Positions 1-6,602 of a stretch of DNA of 64,000 nucleotides are shown here, in pieces (position 1 is the first letter of the stretch; each line of letters starts with the position of its first letter). The notes beneath the pieces are model-generated. The model ran no database searches and was not told the DNA's origin. It saw nothing but the letters and a program-made list of their open reading frames with translations. Source of the stretch: a virus; IMG/VR virus record IMGVR_UViG_3300042090_002485, positions 1 through 64,000 of that record, one strand, 5' to 3'. A program made the translations under genes and the position numbers.

Positions 1-157
1 ACCGCGACGATCGCGTCCGACATCACCGCGTCGACCGCGACGATCGCGTCCGACATCACCGCGTCGACCGCGACGATCGCGTCCGACATCACCGCGTCAA
101 CCGCGACGATCGCGTCCGACATCACCGCGTCAACCGCGACGATCGCGTCCGACATCA
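1..157 (+). repeat. 33-bp in-frame tandem repeat
   Basis: About 4.8 copies of a 33-bp unit (starting accgcgacgatcgcgtccga) are nearly identical; the last copies differ by tcg/tca at the unit junction. The period is an exact multiple of three and lies in the open frame of the partial gene, so it encodes 11-residue protein repeats. The array continues beyond the left edge. Confidence 0.9.
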
Positions 158-495
158 CGACGTCTCAGGCTGCCATCATCGCCGCCATCCCGTCGGCTTC
201 GACGGTCGCGTCGGCAATCCTGGATGCCGCTCGATCTGGGCACATCACGCTTGGCTCAGTTGGTGAGGGCATCGCGCTCGCGACCTCGTTGTTGCAGGGC
301 AACTTCTTCATCGACAACGTCACACCGTCGGTCAACGGCCCGACGGCGCAGCGCCTGCGGTGCTGGCTGTCGGCCTCCGCGATGTCGGGCGTCACGCCGG
401 GCGGCTCCGGGCAAGGCGAGTTCGCGACGTTCTTGGTTACGACGACGTACTCGGGGCCCGGTGCCGTCGCTACGCACAAGGTTGTGCAGCAGTGA
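1..495 (+). CDS. Fibre-like protein with 11-residue tandem repeats (5' partial)
   Basis: The gene enters from the left edge in frame 1 and stops at TGA 493-495. The first ~157 bases are nearly five copies of a 33-bp unit encoding an 11-residue repeat (STATIASDITA). The remaining ~110 residues are non-repetitive, with a compact C-terminal domain ending THKVVQQ. Regular Ser/Thr/Ala/Ile 11-mers followed by a small globular tip resemble the shaft-and-tip layout of phage fibre or spike proteins, but no family is recognised. The function is inferred from architecture only, and the N-terminus lies outside the window. The next gene starts inside the stop codon (GTGA overlap). Confidence 0.6.
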   Translation, partial: TATIASDITASTATIASDITASTATIASDITASTATIASDITASTATIASDITTSQAAIIAAIPSASTVASAILDAARSGHITLGSVGEGIALATSLLQGNFFIDNVTPSVNGPTAQRLRCWLSASAMSGVTPGGSGQGEFATFLVTTTYSGPGAVATHKVVQQ

Positions 496-800
496 GCGAC
501 GGCAGTGCGCTCACAACCAAGGGCCTGACTGGGTTCATCTCAACAGGGTCAGGCCCAGCACCGACGCCTACACTGGCGCCGCCGCCAGCTGGTTCCGTCG
601 GCGTGCCGGTTACACAGGGTCCCATTGTCATCGTCATCCCGACCGCGGTGAACGTGTGCTTGGTCGCGAGCCAGAACGTCACGGACAACCTGCGCCAGGG
701 CCAAGCTTCCAACCTGACGCTGCCAAGCTTGTACAAGCGCGCCTACATGGTCGCGAACCAGACCGACGAGATCGCCTTGTCGCGAAGGAACGGGACATGA
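492..800 (+). CDS. Hypothetical protein, 102 aa, follows fibre-like gene
   Basis: GTG start at 492 overlaps the previous stop (GTGA). The product has a Pro/Thr/Ala-rich N-terminal third, a hydrophobic GPIVIVIPTAVNVC stretch, and a C-terminal polar part with LPSLYKRAYMVANQTDEI. It looks like a small phage surface or head-fibre fragment, but no family is recognised. It ends inside the next start (ATGA). The overlap chain from 492 to 1230 implies translational coupling. Confidence 0.5.
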   Translation: MSDGSALTTKGLTGFISTGSGPAPTPTLAPPPAGSVGVPVTQGPIVIVIPTAVNVCLVASQNVTDNLRQGQASNLTLPSLYKRAYMVANQTDEIALSRRNGT

Positions 801-1066
801 CGGAAGGCGAGGCCAAACGCATCGCGGCACAGGTCGCCGACCTACGGATGCAGATCAACGCGCTCGTGGCTTCAACCAAGCACGGTAACCTGCCTGCCTT
901 GCTCCTGCAGACACGGCGGACGATGTTGCTGACCGGCTTGGCAATCAGTTTTGCGTTGCTTGCGTCGGTCGTGGTTCGCACGTGGCAGGACCGCAACGTC
1001 AGCGACCTGCAGGACCGCGTCGAGGACCTTGAGCACAAGGTACAGTCGTTGGAGCCGCGTCGGTGA
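797..1066 (+). CDS. Small membrane protein with C-terminal coiled coil
   Basis: 89 aa. A polar N-terminal ~38 residues is followed by one hydrophobic segment (about 39-58, LLTGLAISFALLASVVV) and a heptad-like tail (NVSDLQDRVEDLEHKVQSLE). This is a single-pass membrane protein with a short coiled coil. A holin or spanin-like role is possible from size and layout, but there is no specific signature. It overlaps both neighbours by four bases. Confidence 0.55.
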   Translation: MTEGEAKRIAAQVADLRMQINALVASTKHGNLPALLLQTRRTMLLTGLAISFALLASVVVRTWQDRNVSDLQDRVEDLEHKVQSLEPRR

Positions 1067-1230
1067 TCGAACGTGCGCGTCGCATTTGGAATGAACGGTT
1101 CATGCGTGCGATGGCCCGTTTGGAAGATGAACGGCAGAAGCACGAGCGTTGTGGAGGTTGTGGGCGGCTCTTCTGTGACCACCCGCCAGATTTTGACGAC
1201 TGCTTGCGCAAGGTCTTGGCGCAGGACTGA
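1063..1230 (+). CDS. Zinc-knuckle miniprotein, 55 aa
   Basis: GTG start at 1063 overlaps the previous TGA, and the frame stays open to TGA 1228-1230. Basic N-terminal half, then CGGCGRLFCDHPPDFDDC, giving four cysteines and a histidine consistent with a small zinc-binding fold. Overlap spacing identical to its neighbours supports it as a real gene. Function unknown. Confidence 0.55.
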   Translation: MIERARRIWNERFMRAMARLEDERQKHERCGGCGRLFCDHPPDFDDCLRKVLAQD

Positions 1231-1251
1231 CACGTGTGATACGGGGTGGAG

Positions 1252-1593
1252 ATGGGTTCAAAAAACGACGCACTGTTCAAGCTGGACGCGTGTGAGGTCC
1301 GCCCCGGACAGCGGTGGAAGCACCTCAAGACCGGTCACATGTACATGGTGGTCGCGACCGGCATCCAAGAGGCAACCCTCGAGCCCGTCGTGATCTACGC
1401 TGGACCAGACGGCGTCGTGTGGGTGCGGGCCCTCGAAGTCTTCTTGGGTGACACTGATCAGGGCAAGCCGCGGTTCATCCTCGCCGAGGACGAGTGCGGG
1501 GAGGACGTCCAGGCGTCGGTCGCCACTGGCAAGTTCCGGCGCGTCAGTCGGGTCGTCGCTGGCCTTCGCGAGCTGGCGGAGGCGTGCCAATGA
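1252..1593 (+). CDS. DUF1653-domain protein
   Basis: About 113 aa. The central region (VRPGQRWKHLKTGHMYMV, then VVIYAGPDGVVWVRALEVF) matches the DUF1653 pattern, a small beta-rich domain found in bacteria and phages with no firm biochemical role. ATG 1252 follows GGGG by a few bases; a GTG at 1246 is an alternative start adding two residues. The stop overlaps the next start (ATGA). Confidence 0.75.
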   Translation: MGSKNDALFKLDACEVRPGQRWKHLKTGHMYMVVATGIQEATLEPVVIYAGPDGVVWVRALEVFLGDTDQGKPRFILAEDECGEDVQASVATGKFRRVSRVVAGLRELAEACQ

Positions 1594-2204
1594 CGGCCAT
1601 GGTTGCGATCGCGCCCAACCGCCCGGACTGGGGCGACTACTACATGCGGCTGGCTTACCTGGCCGCGACGCGCGCGACCTGTCCGCGCAAGCATGTCGGC
1701 GCCATTCTGGCTGCACCCAGCCATCGCATCGAGGCAACGGGCTACAACGGCGCGCCTGCCGGTGCCGCGCAGTGCGACGAGGTCGGTTGCCAGATGATCG
1801 AGGGTCACTGCGTGCGCACGCTCCACGCTGAGAGCAACTGCCTCGACTTCGCGGGGCGCTACGCGGCAGGCTGCGACCTTTACGTGACCGTCACGCCGTG
1901 CTGGGACTGCGCCAAGCGCATCGTCAACGCCGGCATCATCAAGGTCACCTACGACGAGCACTATGAGAGTCGCTACGGCAAGAGTGCCGACGTGCCGACG
2001 TTCCTGCAGGACCACCGCATCAAGGTGGTCCGGTTCGAGGAAGGCCGCATGCGGCGATTCAAGGAGTTGCTGCAGCTGCTCGACAAGCCGGTCGACATCG
2101 CGACGCCAGTTCACGGCGTGCCGATCATCACGCCGGCGTCGTGCGCGGTGCACCGGTTCAGCGACAACCGGTGCGTGGTGTGCGGACTGGTGGACACGCC
2201 ATGA
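1590..2204 (+). CDS. dCMP/cytidine deaminase family protein
   Basis: 204 aa. Converts dCMP to dUMP (family knowledge), feeding dTMP synthesis during phage replication. Zinc-site residues are visible: HAE at about 79-81 supplies the His ligand and catalytic Glu, and PCWDC at 103-107 supplies two Cys ligands. Additional Cys/His (QCDEVGC, EGHC at about 62-74) match the second zinc site common in phage dCMP deaminases. A C-terminal extension (about 150-204) ends with CAVHRFSDNRCVVCG, a zinc-ribbon-like tail. ATG 1590 overlaps the upstream stop. Confidence 0.88.
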   Translation: MTAMVAIAPNRPDWGDYYMRLAYLAATRATCPRKHVGAILAAPSHRIEATGYNGAPAGAAQCDEVGCQMIEGHCVRTLHAESNCLDFAGRYAAGCDLYVTVTPCWDCAKRIVNAGIIKVTYDEHYESRYGKSADVPTFLQDHRIKVVRFEEGRMRRFKELLQLLDKPVDIATPVHGVPIITPASCAVHRFSDNRCVVCGLVDTP

Positions 2205-2569
2205 AGACCGACGACGAGCTGCGCGTGGCTGCAGCGGCTGCCGCCAAAGCGGACATGAAGGCGTTGGGAATGCACAACGGCGATCGCATCAAGTGCGATT
2301 GCGAGCACTGCGTCAAACTGCTCGTCGAGCAGTACCGCTGGCACTGGGCGCGCCTTTCAGGGCAGCAGGCTCTACAAGGTCTCGTTGCCGTAAAGGCAGC
2401 GCCGACGCTTCAGTTTGACCCTGTTCGACCGTTCGGGTCGATCTTGCCGGCGCCGACGCTGCTCCATGTTCACGATATCGACTCGAGCGCGGGCATCCCG
2501 TACTGCCGGTCGTGCGGCTTGGCTGTCCCGTCTTCAGAACCGGGCATCGTCGTCGGAGCTGGCGGATGA
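2201..2569 (+). CDS. Hypothetical zinc-binding protein, 122 aa
   Basis: Start ATG 2201 overlaps the deaminase stop. Ala-rich helical N-terminus, then CDCEHC near residue 31 and YCRSCG near residue 105, two Cys pairs that could bind one or two zinc ions. No family recognised. Translationally coupled to the deaminase and to the next membrane protein. Confidence 0.5.
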   Translation: MKTDDELRVAAAAAAKADMKALGMHNGDRIKCDCEHCVKLLVEQYRWHWARLSGQQALQGLVAVKAAPTLQFDPVRPFGSILPAPTLLHVHDIDSSAGIPYCRSCGLAVPSSEPGIVVGAGG

Positions 2570-2775
2570 GGCTCGACGACATCCTGCTCGTCGGTGTTGG
2601 GTGCTTGCTGCTTGGCTGGTCGCTCCTATGCGCTCACGGGCTTTGGCGCGATGGCTGGGTGGTTGAGCGGGGCGAAGCGAAGCCGGATACGTTGCACACG
2701 CTGTTCATGACGGTGTGGACGGTCATCCTCTTGTTGCTCGCCATGGTCGTGTTTTCGGTCGTTAGTCGACGCTGA
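2566..2775 (+). CDS. Two-pass small membrane protein, 69 aa
   Basis: Two hydrophobic segments (about 6-24 and 47-65) are separated by a charged loop WRDGWVVERGEAKPD, ending SRR. ATG 2566 overlaps the previous stop. Size and topology fit a holin or other small phage inner-membrane protein, but there is no diagnostic motif. Confidence 0.55.
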   Translation: MRLDDILLVGVGCLLLGWSLLCAHGLWRDGWVVERGEAKPDTLHTLFMTVWTVILLLLAMVVFSVVSRR

Positions 2776-2817
2776 AGCGGTTGCGCTGCGGCGAGTCGGC
2801 GCGGTAAACATGGGGGC

Positions 2818-3237
2818 ATGCCTACCTTCCTGCACGTACGAACTGCCTGCGCCATGGCCGCGCACGAGGTGAACCGCGCATATTGCCGCGCCATCGACGA
2901 CAACTCCCAGGTCGAATGGGACCAGGCCGCCGACTTGCAGAAAACCAGCGCGCTCGAGGGTGTCGACGCGGTTTTCGCTGGCAAGACATCGGAGCAGCTC
3001 CATGAGAGTTGGTGCAATGCCAAGCGTCGTGACGGTTGGGTCTACGGCGTGACCAAGGATGCGACCGCCAAGACGCATCCGGCTCTGGTGCCGTACTCGG
3101 CGCTGCCGGACTGGCAGAAGAAGAAGGACGATTTGTTCGGCGCGACCGTGCGCGCGATGGCGGCGGCACTCGGCTACCCTGTTGATGACACGGTGACGAC
3201 GAAGGACAGCCTCAAGGTCCAGACGTCGCTGGCCTGA
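2818..3237 (+). CDS. RyR-domain protein
   Basis: 139 aa. The middle carries the RyR signature: an H-E-S-W element, GWVYG, then K-T-H-P-A-L-VPY and a downstream K-K-K-D. RyR domains occur in ryanodine receptors and in many phage and bacterial proteins, where they are predicted ligand-binding modules. This is a short free-standing version. A GTAAACA half-site lies just upstream (2803-2809). Followed within five bases by a second, more divergent RyR-like gene. Confidence 0.75.
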   Translation: MPTFLHVRTACAMAAHEVNRAYCRAIDDNSQVEWDQAADLQKTSALEGVDAVFAGKTSEQLHESWCNAKRRDGWVYGVTKDATAKTHPALVPYSALPDWQKKKDDLFGATVRAMAAALGYPVDDTVTTKDSLKVQTSLA

Positions 3238-3241
3238 GTAC

Positions 3242-3592
3242 GTGCGGCCGCTCGACGATCCCGGCTTCGCCGCCTGCGCGCGCGAGGCGCTCGCCGCCGA
3301 CTTCGACCCCGTGCCGTGGGACGAGGCGTCGGAGTGGCGTCGGCGTGTCAGCGCTGTGGTCGCGGAATCGGCCCTCGACACCAACAACCCGGACCACATG
3401 CGGTGCGCGTGGACGACAGAAATGTGCGCGATGGGTTGGAAGTGGGACCGCGAGTTCAGCGAGGCTGCCAAGACGCACCCGGGCATCGTGTTCGGCGAGC
3501 TGACGCGTGGCGGGACGAAGCACTGGTGTGAGGTTGCGCGCCGCGTGCGCGACGTTGGGCGTCGGCTCGGCGTCAGGATGCTCGGACCTTAG
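3242..3592 (+). CDS. Divergent RyR-like protein
   Basis: 116 aa from GTG 3242. The segment DHMRCAWTTEMCAMGWKWD followed by AAKTHPGIVFGEL mirrors the H-x2-W, GW and KTHP-x-hydrophobic pattern of the preceding RyR protein, so the two probably arose by duplication and divergence. The N-terminal D-P-G-F-A-A-C-A helix is distinct. Function unknown. Confidence 0.55.
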   Translation: MRPLDDPGFAACAREALAADFDPVPWDEASEWRRRVSAVVAESALDTNNPDHMRCAWTTEMCAMGWKWDREFSEAAKTHPGIVFGELTRGGTKHWCEVARRVRDVGRRLGVRMLGP

Positions 3593-3601
3593 GAGGACAA
3601 G

Positions 3602-3976
3602 ATGGCGAGAGGGCCGTACACGTACGCGTGCTACTGGAAGCCGGGCGACATCGAGTGGCTTGTACGGTACCCCAAGGGCGCTGTGCTCCAGGACATCGTG
3701 CCCGTGCTCGCGCCTGTCGCATCGTCGGGTGGCCTCTTCATGGAGAGCAAGCCCGTCGCGCAGCTGAGCATCATGCTCATCTTCGACGCACCTGATCTGG
3801 GGGCGGAGGTCATGATGCGAACGATGACGGCGTTGCCGCAGGGCATGGAGCTTCCGCCACAGGCTAGTGACCAGCCTTGCGTTGGTGCTTTTCTCAACCC
3901 GATGCTTGGGCGCGGCTGCTGCGCGTACATGTCCCCGGAGACCGCGGCAACCCCTGTCTCGGCTCTAGTTTTGTGA
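3602..3976 (+). CDS. Hypothetical protein, 124 aa
   Basis: Strong ribosome-binding site (AGGAGG at 3591-3596) six bases before ATG 3602. Mixed alpha/beta composition; no recognised motif. Ends in a GTGA overlap with the SLOG gene. Confidence 0.55.
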   Translation: MARGPYTYACYWKPGDIEWLVRYPKGAVLQDIVPVLAPVASSGGLFMESKPVAQLSIMLIFDAPDLGAEVMMRTMTALPQGMELPPQASDQPCVGAFLNPMLGRGCCAYMSPETAATPVSALVL

Positions 3977-4443
3977 TCGTCGGCGTCACGGGGCACCGTC
4001 CCGACAAGCTTGGGGACTGGGATCCGCTTCACCCCGTCGTCACGCGCGTTCGCAAGGCGCTGCGCGACGGCATCATCAAGAACTGGCCTGCCAAGCTGCT
4101 CACCGGCATGGCGCAAGGCGTCGACCAGTGGGTGGCAGAAGCCTGCATCGAGTTGGGCATCCCGTTCGTGGCGTGCTTGCCGTGCGACAACCAGTGCGCT
4201 CCATGGCCGCTGCCTACCCAGCAACGCTGGCGTAAGCTTTGTGAGAAGGCCGTCGAGGTCATCATCGTCAGTCCGGGACCGTACAAGCCCTGGAAGATGC
4301 AGCGGCGCAACGAGTACATCGTTGATCACTGCGAACGCTTGCTGGCCGTCCATGACGGGTCCGAAGGCGGAACGTACAACTGCCTGGTCTACGCGCAGTC
4401 CGTGAAGCGCGAGATCGTCCACTTGCCGTGGCAAGGGCCTTGA
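3973..4443 (+). CDS. SLOG / YpsA-type nucleotide-binding protein
   Basis: 156 aa from GTG 3973. N-terminal IVGVTGHRPDKLG is the Rossmann-like signature of the YpsA/DUF1273 SLOG family, followed by LLTGMAQGVDQWVAEAC, the second family motif. SLOG proteins are predicted to bind nucleotides or nucleotide-derived ligands; phage members have no settled role. Four-base overlap with the previous gene. Confidence 0.75.
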   Translation: MIVGVTGHRPDKLGDWDPLHPVVTRVRKALRDGIIKNWPAKLLTGMAQGVDQWVAEACIELGIPFVACLPCDNQCAPWPLPTQQRWRKLCEKAVEVIIVSPGPYKPWKMQRRNEYIVDHCERLLAVHDGSEGGTYNCLVYAQSVKREIVHLPWQGP

Positions 4444-4475
4444 CAACCGGGCTATCGAATCGCGATAAGCGATCC

Positions 4476-4727
4476 ATGCCGAAGACCAAGACCAAGTTCA
4501 CTGCCATCTTCAACGCCAAGATCGGGAAGACGCCCATCCAGATCAGCGTTCCCGTCGATTTCACGAATCGCCCGACCGACGAGGTCAACCAGTTCATCGA
4601 GGGCCTGTCATCGCAGGCACACGAGCAGCTCTCGGAGCTGGCCGGCGGCGCCAAGCTGAAGTTCGCCAACCAGGCCGACTTCAAGAAGGCTCTGAAGGAG
4701 AACCTCAAGGCCGCCACAAGCGCCTAA
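4476..4727 (+). CDS. Small hypothetical protein, 83 aa
   Basis: ATG 4476 sits after a short inverted repeat (TATCG-AATCG-CGATA, 4453-4467). Lys-rich, beta-like N-terminal half (FNAKIGKTPIQISVPVDF) and a helical C-terminal half. No family recognised; a small nucleic-acid-binding protein is possible from charge alone. Confidence 0.5.
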   Translation: MPKTKTKFTAIFNAKIGKTPIQISVPVDFTNRPTDEVNQFIEGLSSQAHEQLSELAGGAKLKFANQADFKKALKENLKAATSA

Positions 4728-4871
4728 CGCTCGGCGCAGTGCCGTTGTTGACGGCAAGATCTTCGCGTGCGACAAAGGCGCATGCTGAGCTGGTGGCGTC
4801 GACGCAAGCACGTGGAGCTGCGTCTCTCCATCGGTCCGGTTCAAACCCGCTGCTGCACAGGAGTGATCGCC

Positions 4872-5198
4872 ATGGGTACCCTCGCGCTTCTCGACAACCA
4901 GCACTGCCCTCTTGCCCTCCAGGCCGCCGACGCCGCCGGCAATCCGACCACGCTTCCCGCGGGTTCGGTGACGTGGACGTCGTCGAATCCGTCGGTCGCG
5001 GTGGTTACGCCGTCGGCTGACGGCATGACCGCCGACGTCGCTGCTGTCGGGCCGCTCGGCACCGCACAGATCGGTGTCTCGGTTCAAGTCGACCCAACGG
5101 GGGCTACCGCGCCGCTGACCGGCTCGCTCAACGTCACGGTCAGCGCCGGCGCCGCGGCGACGATCAACGTTGTCCCCGGCACGCCCGTCAACAAGTAG
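4872..5198 (+). CDS. Ig-like (BIG2-type) domain protein, 108 aa
   Basis: AGGAG at 4859-4863 spaced eight bases from ATG 4872 decides the start. The product is one Ig-like domain: AGSVTWTSSNPSVAVVTPSADG is the standard BIG2 strand pattern, followed by TAQIGVSVQVD and LNVTVSAG. Such domains decorate phage capsids, tails and adhesins. As a free single domain it is most likely a decoration protein. No signal peptide. Confidence 0.65.
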   Translation: MGTLALLDNQHCPLALQAADAAGNPTTLPAGSVTWTSSNPSVAVVTPSADGMTADVAAVGPLGTAQIGVSVQVDPTGATAPLTGSLNVTVSAGAAATINVVPGTPVNK

Positions 5199-5201
5199 GG
5201 G

Positions 5202-5274
5202 CGAGCCCGGCGGGGGTCGAACCCGCGACATCCGAGTCCATCAGCTCGGCGTTCTGCCACTGAACTACGGGCCC
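5202..5274 (-). tRNA. tRNA-like gene with 8-nt anticodon loop (possible tRNA-Ile GAT)
   Basis: On the minus strand the sequence folds as a full cloverleaf: a 7-bp acceptor stem (one G-U), D-arm GTTC-AGTGGCA-GAAC, T-arm GCGGG-TTCGACC-CCCGC, variable loop ATGTC. Anticodon stem CCGAG/CTCGG encloses eight bases, CTGATGGA, instead of seven. Counting from U33 the triplet would be GAT (Ile); a four-base reading is also conceivable. CCA is not encoded. Antisense to neighbouring genes. Confidence 0.75.
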
Positions 5275-5296
5275 TTGTTCGCTGTGCATCGTAACG

Positions 5297-5378
5297 TGGG
5301 GACGGCGGGATTTGAACCACGCGACCTCCGGCTCGTGCTCGCGCACTACCGGCGCTCTGACCGCTGAGCTACATCCCC
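5297..5378 (-). tRNA. tRNA-like gene with anticodon loop replaced by a GNRA hairpin
   Basis: The acceptor stem GGGGATG/CGTCCCC pairs throughout, the D-arm GCTC-AGCGGTCA-GAGC is canonical, and TTCAAAT gives the T-loop. The T-stem has one extra T (GCGTGG opposite CCCGC). Anticodon stem CCGGT/GCCGG encloses 15 bases that contain GTGC-GCGA-GCAC, a 4-bp hairpin with a GNRA tetraloop, so no normal anticodon can be assigned. It is either a degenerate tRNA or a tRNA-like RNA with another role. Confidence 0.6.
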
Positions 5379-5476
5379 TGGCGGAGCTGCGACGACGCTC
5401 GCGTCGACGGGCGACGGTTTACGTTTTCCCGCCGCAGCTCCAAAAAGGTCAACTAGAGGTTGATGTTTTTCCCTCC

Positions 5477-5485
5477 CCTATCATT
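5477..5485 (+). promoter_or_regulatory. CCTATCATT element before HNH gene
   Basis: CCTATCATT with TATCAT at 5479-5484 and ATG six bases later, the same spacing as several other copies of this element. If it is a -10 box, transcription would begin at or near the start codon. There is no clear Shine-Dalgarno. Confidence 0.5.
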
Positions 5486-5490
5486 CGGGC

Positions 5491-5892
5491 ATGGTGAAGC
5501 TCGTCAGGCACCTCGTCCGAGTCGTCCAGGCCACGCGCCGCGAGAAGGCCAAGCGCGAGATCAGGTCTCCGCAGTGGCCTCGCGTCGAGAAGGAGCACCT
5601 CGCCAAGCACCCGACGTGTGCCGCGTGCGGCGGGTCCAAGCGCCCGCAGGTGCACCATGAGAAACCGTTCCACACCGATCCCTCGCTCGAGTTGGACCCG
5701 AACAACCTCATCACGCTGTGCATGGGGAAGTTCGAGTGCCACATCCGCATCGGACACGGCGACTCGTTCGAGTACTACAACCCGCACGTCGTAACGCACG
5801 CTGCTCGCGTCATGGCCCATCCCGACCAGCGCGAGGCCGTCGAGGCTGAAGCCAAACTGCGCCGCGTGCGCAACGAACCGGGCGGGTCCTGA
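5491..5892 (+). CDS. HNH endonuclease
   Basis: 133 aa. Basic N-terminus, then [25 protein letters not shown] and a following CHIRIGHG: the zinc Cys pairs and the H-N-H catalytic core in order. Size and small-domain architecture fit free-standing phage HNH nucleases, used in packaging or as mobile homing enzymes. It sits directly after the tRNA-like pair, with no structural neighbours, which favours a mobile or accessory role. Confidence 0.8.
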   Translation: MVKLVRHLVRVVQATRREKAKREIRSPQWPRVEKEHLAKHPTCAACGGSKRPQVHHEKPFHTDPSLELDPNNLITLCMGKFECHIRIGHGDSFEYYNPHVVTHAARVMAHPDQREAVEAEAKLRRVRNEPGGS

Positions 5893-5897
5893 CACGA

Positions 5898-6191
5898 CTA
5901 CTTCACGAGCGGCAACGCGCTCGTGACCTTCCTGACCGCCGCGCGGTCGGTGGTGGGAGCGACGCCGATCGCCATCGCCTGGCCGGCGTAGGGGCCGGCG
6001 TCTTCGACGATGAGCTGGTGCGTCAGCGAGTGCTCGCCGAGCGCCGCTGCAAGACGCCGCAGCGAGGCTTCGTCGGGCACCTCGAGCGCAACTACGATGG
6101 TTTGCGGGTGCCCCGACGCCTCGGAAGCGGCGTGGGCTGCGTGGGCGACCATCGTACCCTTGGGGAGGTCGGCCCGGACGGCGATGTACAG
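5898..6191 (-). CDS. Peptidyl-tRNA hydrolase 2 (Pth2-like)
   Basis: Homology runs from [22 protein letters not shown] through [19 protein letters not shown] to the end: the Pth2 fold with its Lys/His and D-A-G-x-T/Y motifs. Pth2 releases tRNA from prematurely dropped peptidyl-tRNA. The only in-frame ATG (6152) lies inside the conserved first helix, so translation probably starts upstream at a non-ATG codon; CTG 6191 is taken here, although the frame is open to 6260. Minus strand, opposite to its neighbours. Confidence 0.65.
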   Translation of the reverse strand: MYIAVRADLPKGTMVAHAAHAASEASGHPQTIVVALEVPDEASLRRLAAALGEHSLTHQLIVEDAGPYAGQAMAIGVAPTTDRAAVRKVTSALPLVK

Positions 6192-6260
6192 GACCTGGAG
6201 CGGGGCGGTGCCGGGCGTTCCCGGCGAGCTTGCGCGATCACGGTCGATGCATTGGTGCCT

Positions 6261-6494
6261 TCAACCGTAAGAACTGCCGCGCGGGATGTCAAGCCGCTTG
6301 ACGATGCGCTGGAGCGATTGGCGACGGATGCCGAGGACACAGGCCGCCACAGTCATACAGCCGCCGCAGGCCGCCAAGACGGCGATGACATGGCGGCGTC
6401 GCAGCTCGTAGAGGGTCACGCCCCGCTCGCCAAGGGCTTCGATGGCGGCATCGGCCCGTCGGCGTGTCTCTTCTTTGGCCCAGGGCGCGGGCAT
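6261..6494 (-). CDS. Fis-type helix-turn-helix protein, 77 aa
   Basis: The C-terminal ~25 residues ([20 protein letters not shown]) match the Fis/NtrC C-terminal DNA-binding helix-turn-helix. The N-terminal helix is Arg/Glu rich. Likely a small dimeric DNA-binding regulator. ATG 6494 lies six bases after a CCTATGATC element on the minus strand. It is divergent from the lipoprotein gene at 6603, and a GATTAT-N3-ATAAAC palindrome lies between the two. Confidence 0.65.
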   Translation of the reverse strand: MPAPWAKEETRRRADAAIEALGERGVTLYELRRRHVIAVLAACGGCMTVAACVLGIRRQSLQRIVKRLDIPRGSSYG

Positions 6495-6498
6495 GCCT

Positions 6499-6508
6499 GG
6501 ATCATAGG
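6499..6508 (-). promoter_or_regulatory. CCTATGATC element before Fis-like gene
   Basis: On the minus strand CCTATGATCC carries TATGAT six bases ahead of ATG 6494, the same geometry as the other CCTATNATT copies in the window. Confidence 0.4.
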
Positions 6509-6557
6509 CCAGAAGGGTCTAAAACCGACCCTGGAAACAGGCATAAGAATAGGTAGA

Positions 6558-6572
6558 GATTATGGCATAAAC
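6558..6572 (+). promoter_or_regulatory. Palindrome GATTAT-GGC-ATAAAC
   Basis: A 15-base inverted repeat with one arm mismatch, same half-site and 3-base spacer as sites at 12629, 18091 and 61954. It lies between the divergent Fis-like and lipoprotein genes, about 30 bases before ATG 6603. Candidate operator or promoter core. Confidence 0.45.
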
Positions 6573-6602
6573 ATCCCCGGCATGGCCGGAGAAAGGCTCT
6601 CT

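Noticed and set aside
1-157. CRISPR-like array of 33-bp repeats
   Set aside because: Units are directly contiguous without spacers and lie in frame in a coding sequence.
4768-4860. Possible third tRNA (GGTTCAAACCC near 4840)
   Set aside because: Only three T-stem pairs and no acceptable D-arm or anticodon stem; taken as chance or a decayed remnant.
4767-4871. Upstream start for the Ig-like protein
   Set aside because: AGGAG spaced eight bases before ATG 4872 and the domain boundary both favour the internal start.
6018-6602. N-terminal extension of the collagen-like protein
   Set aside because: Runs antisense through the Pth2 and Fis-like genes; the signal peptide and ribosome-binding site place the start at 6603.
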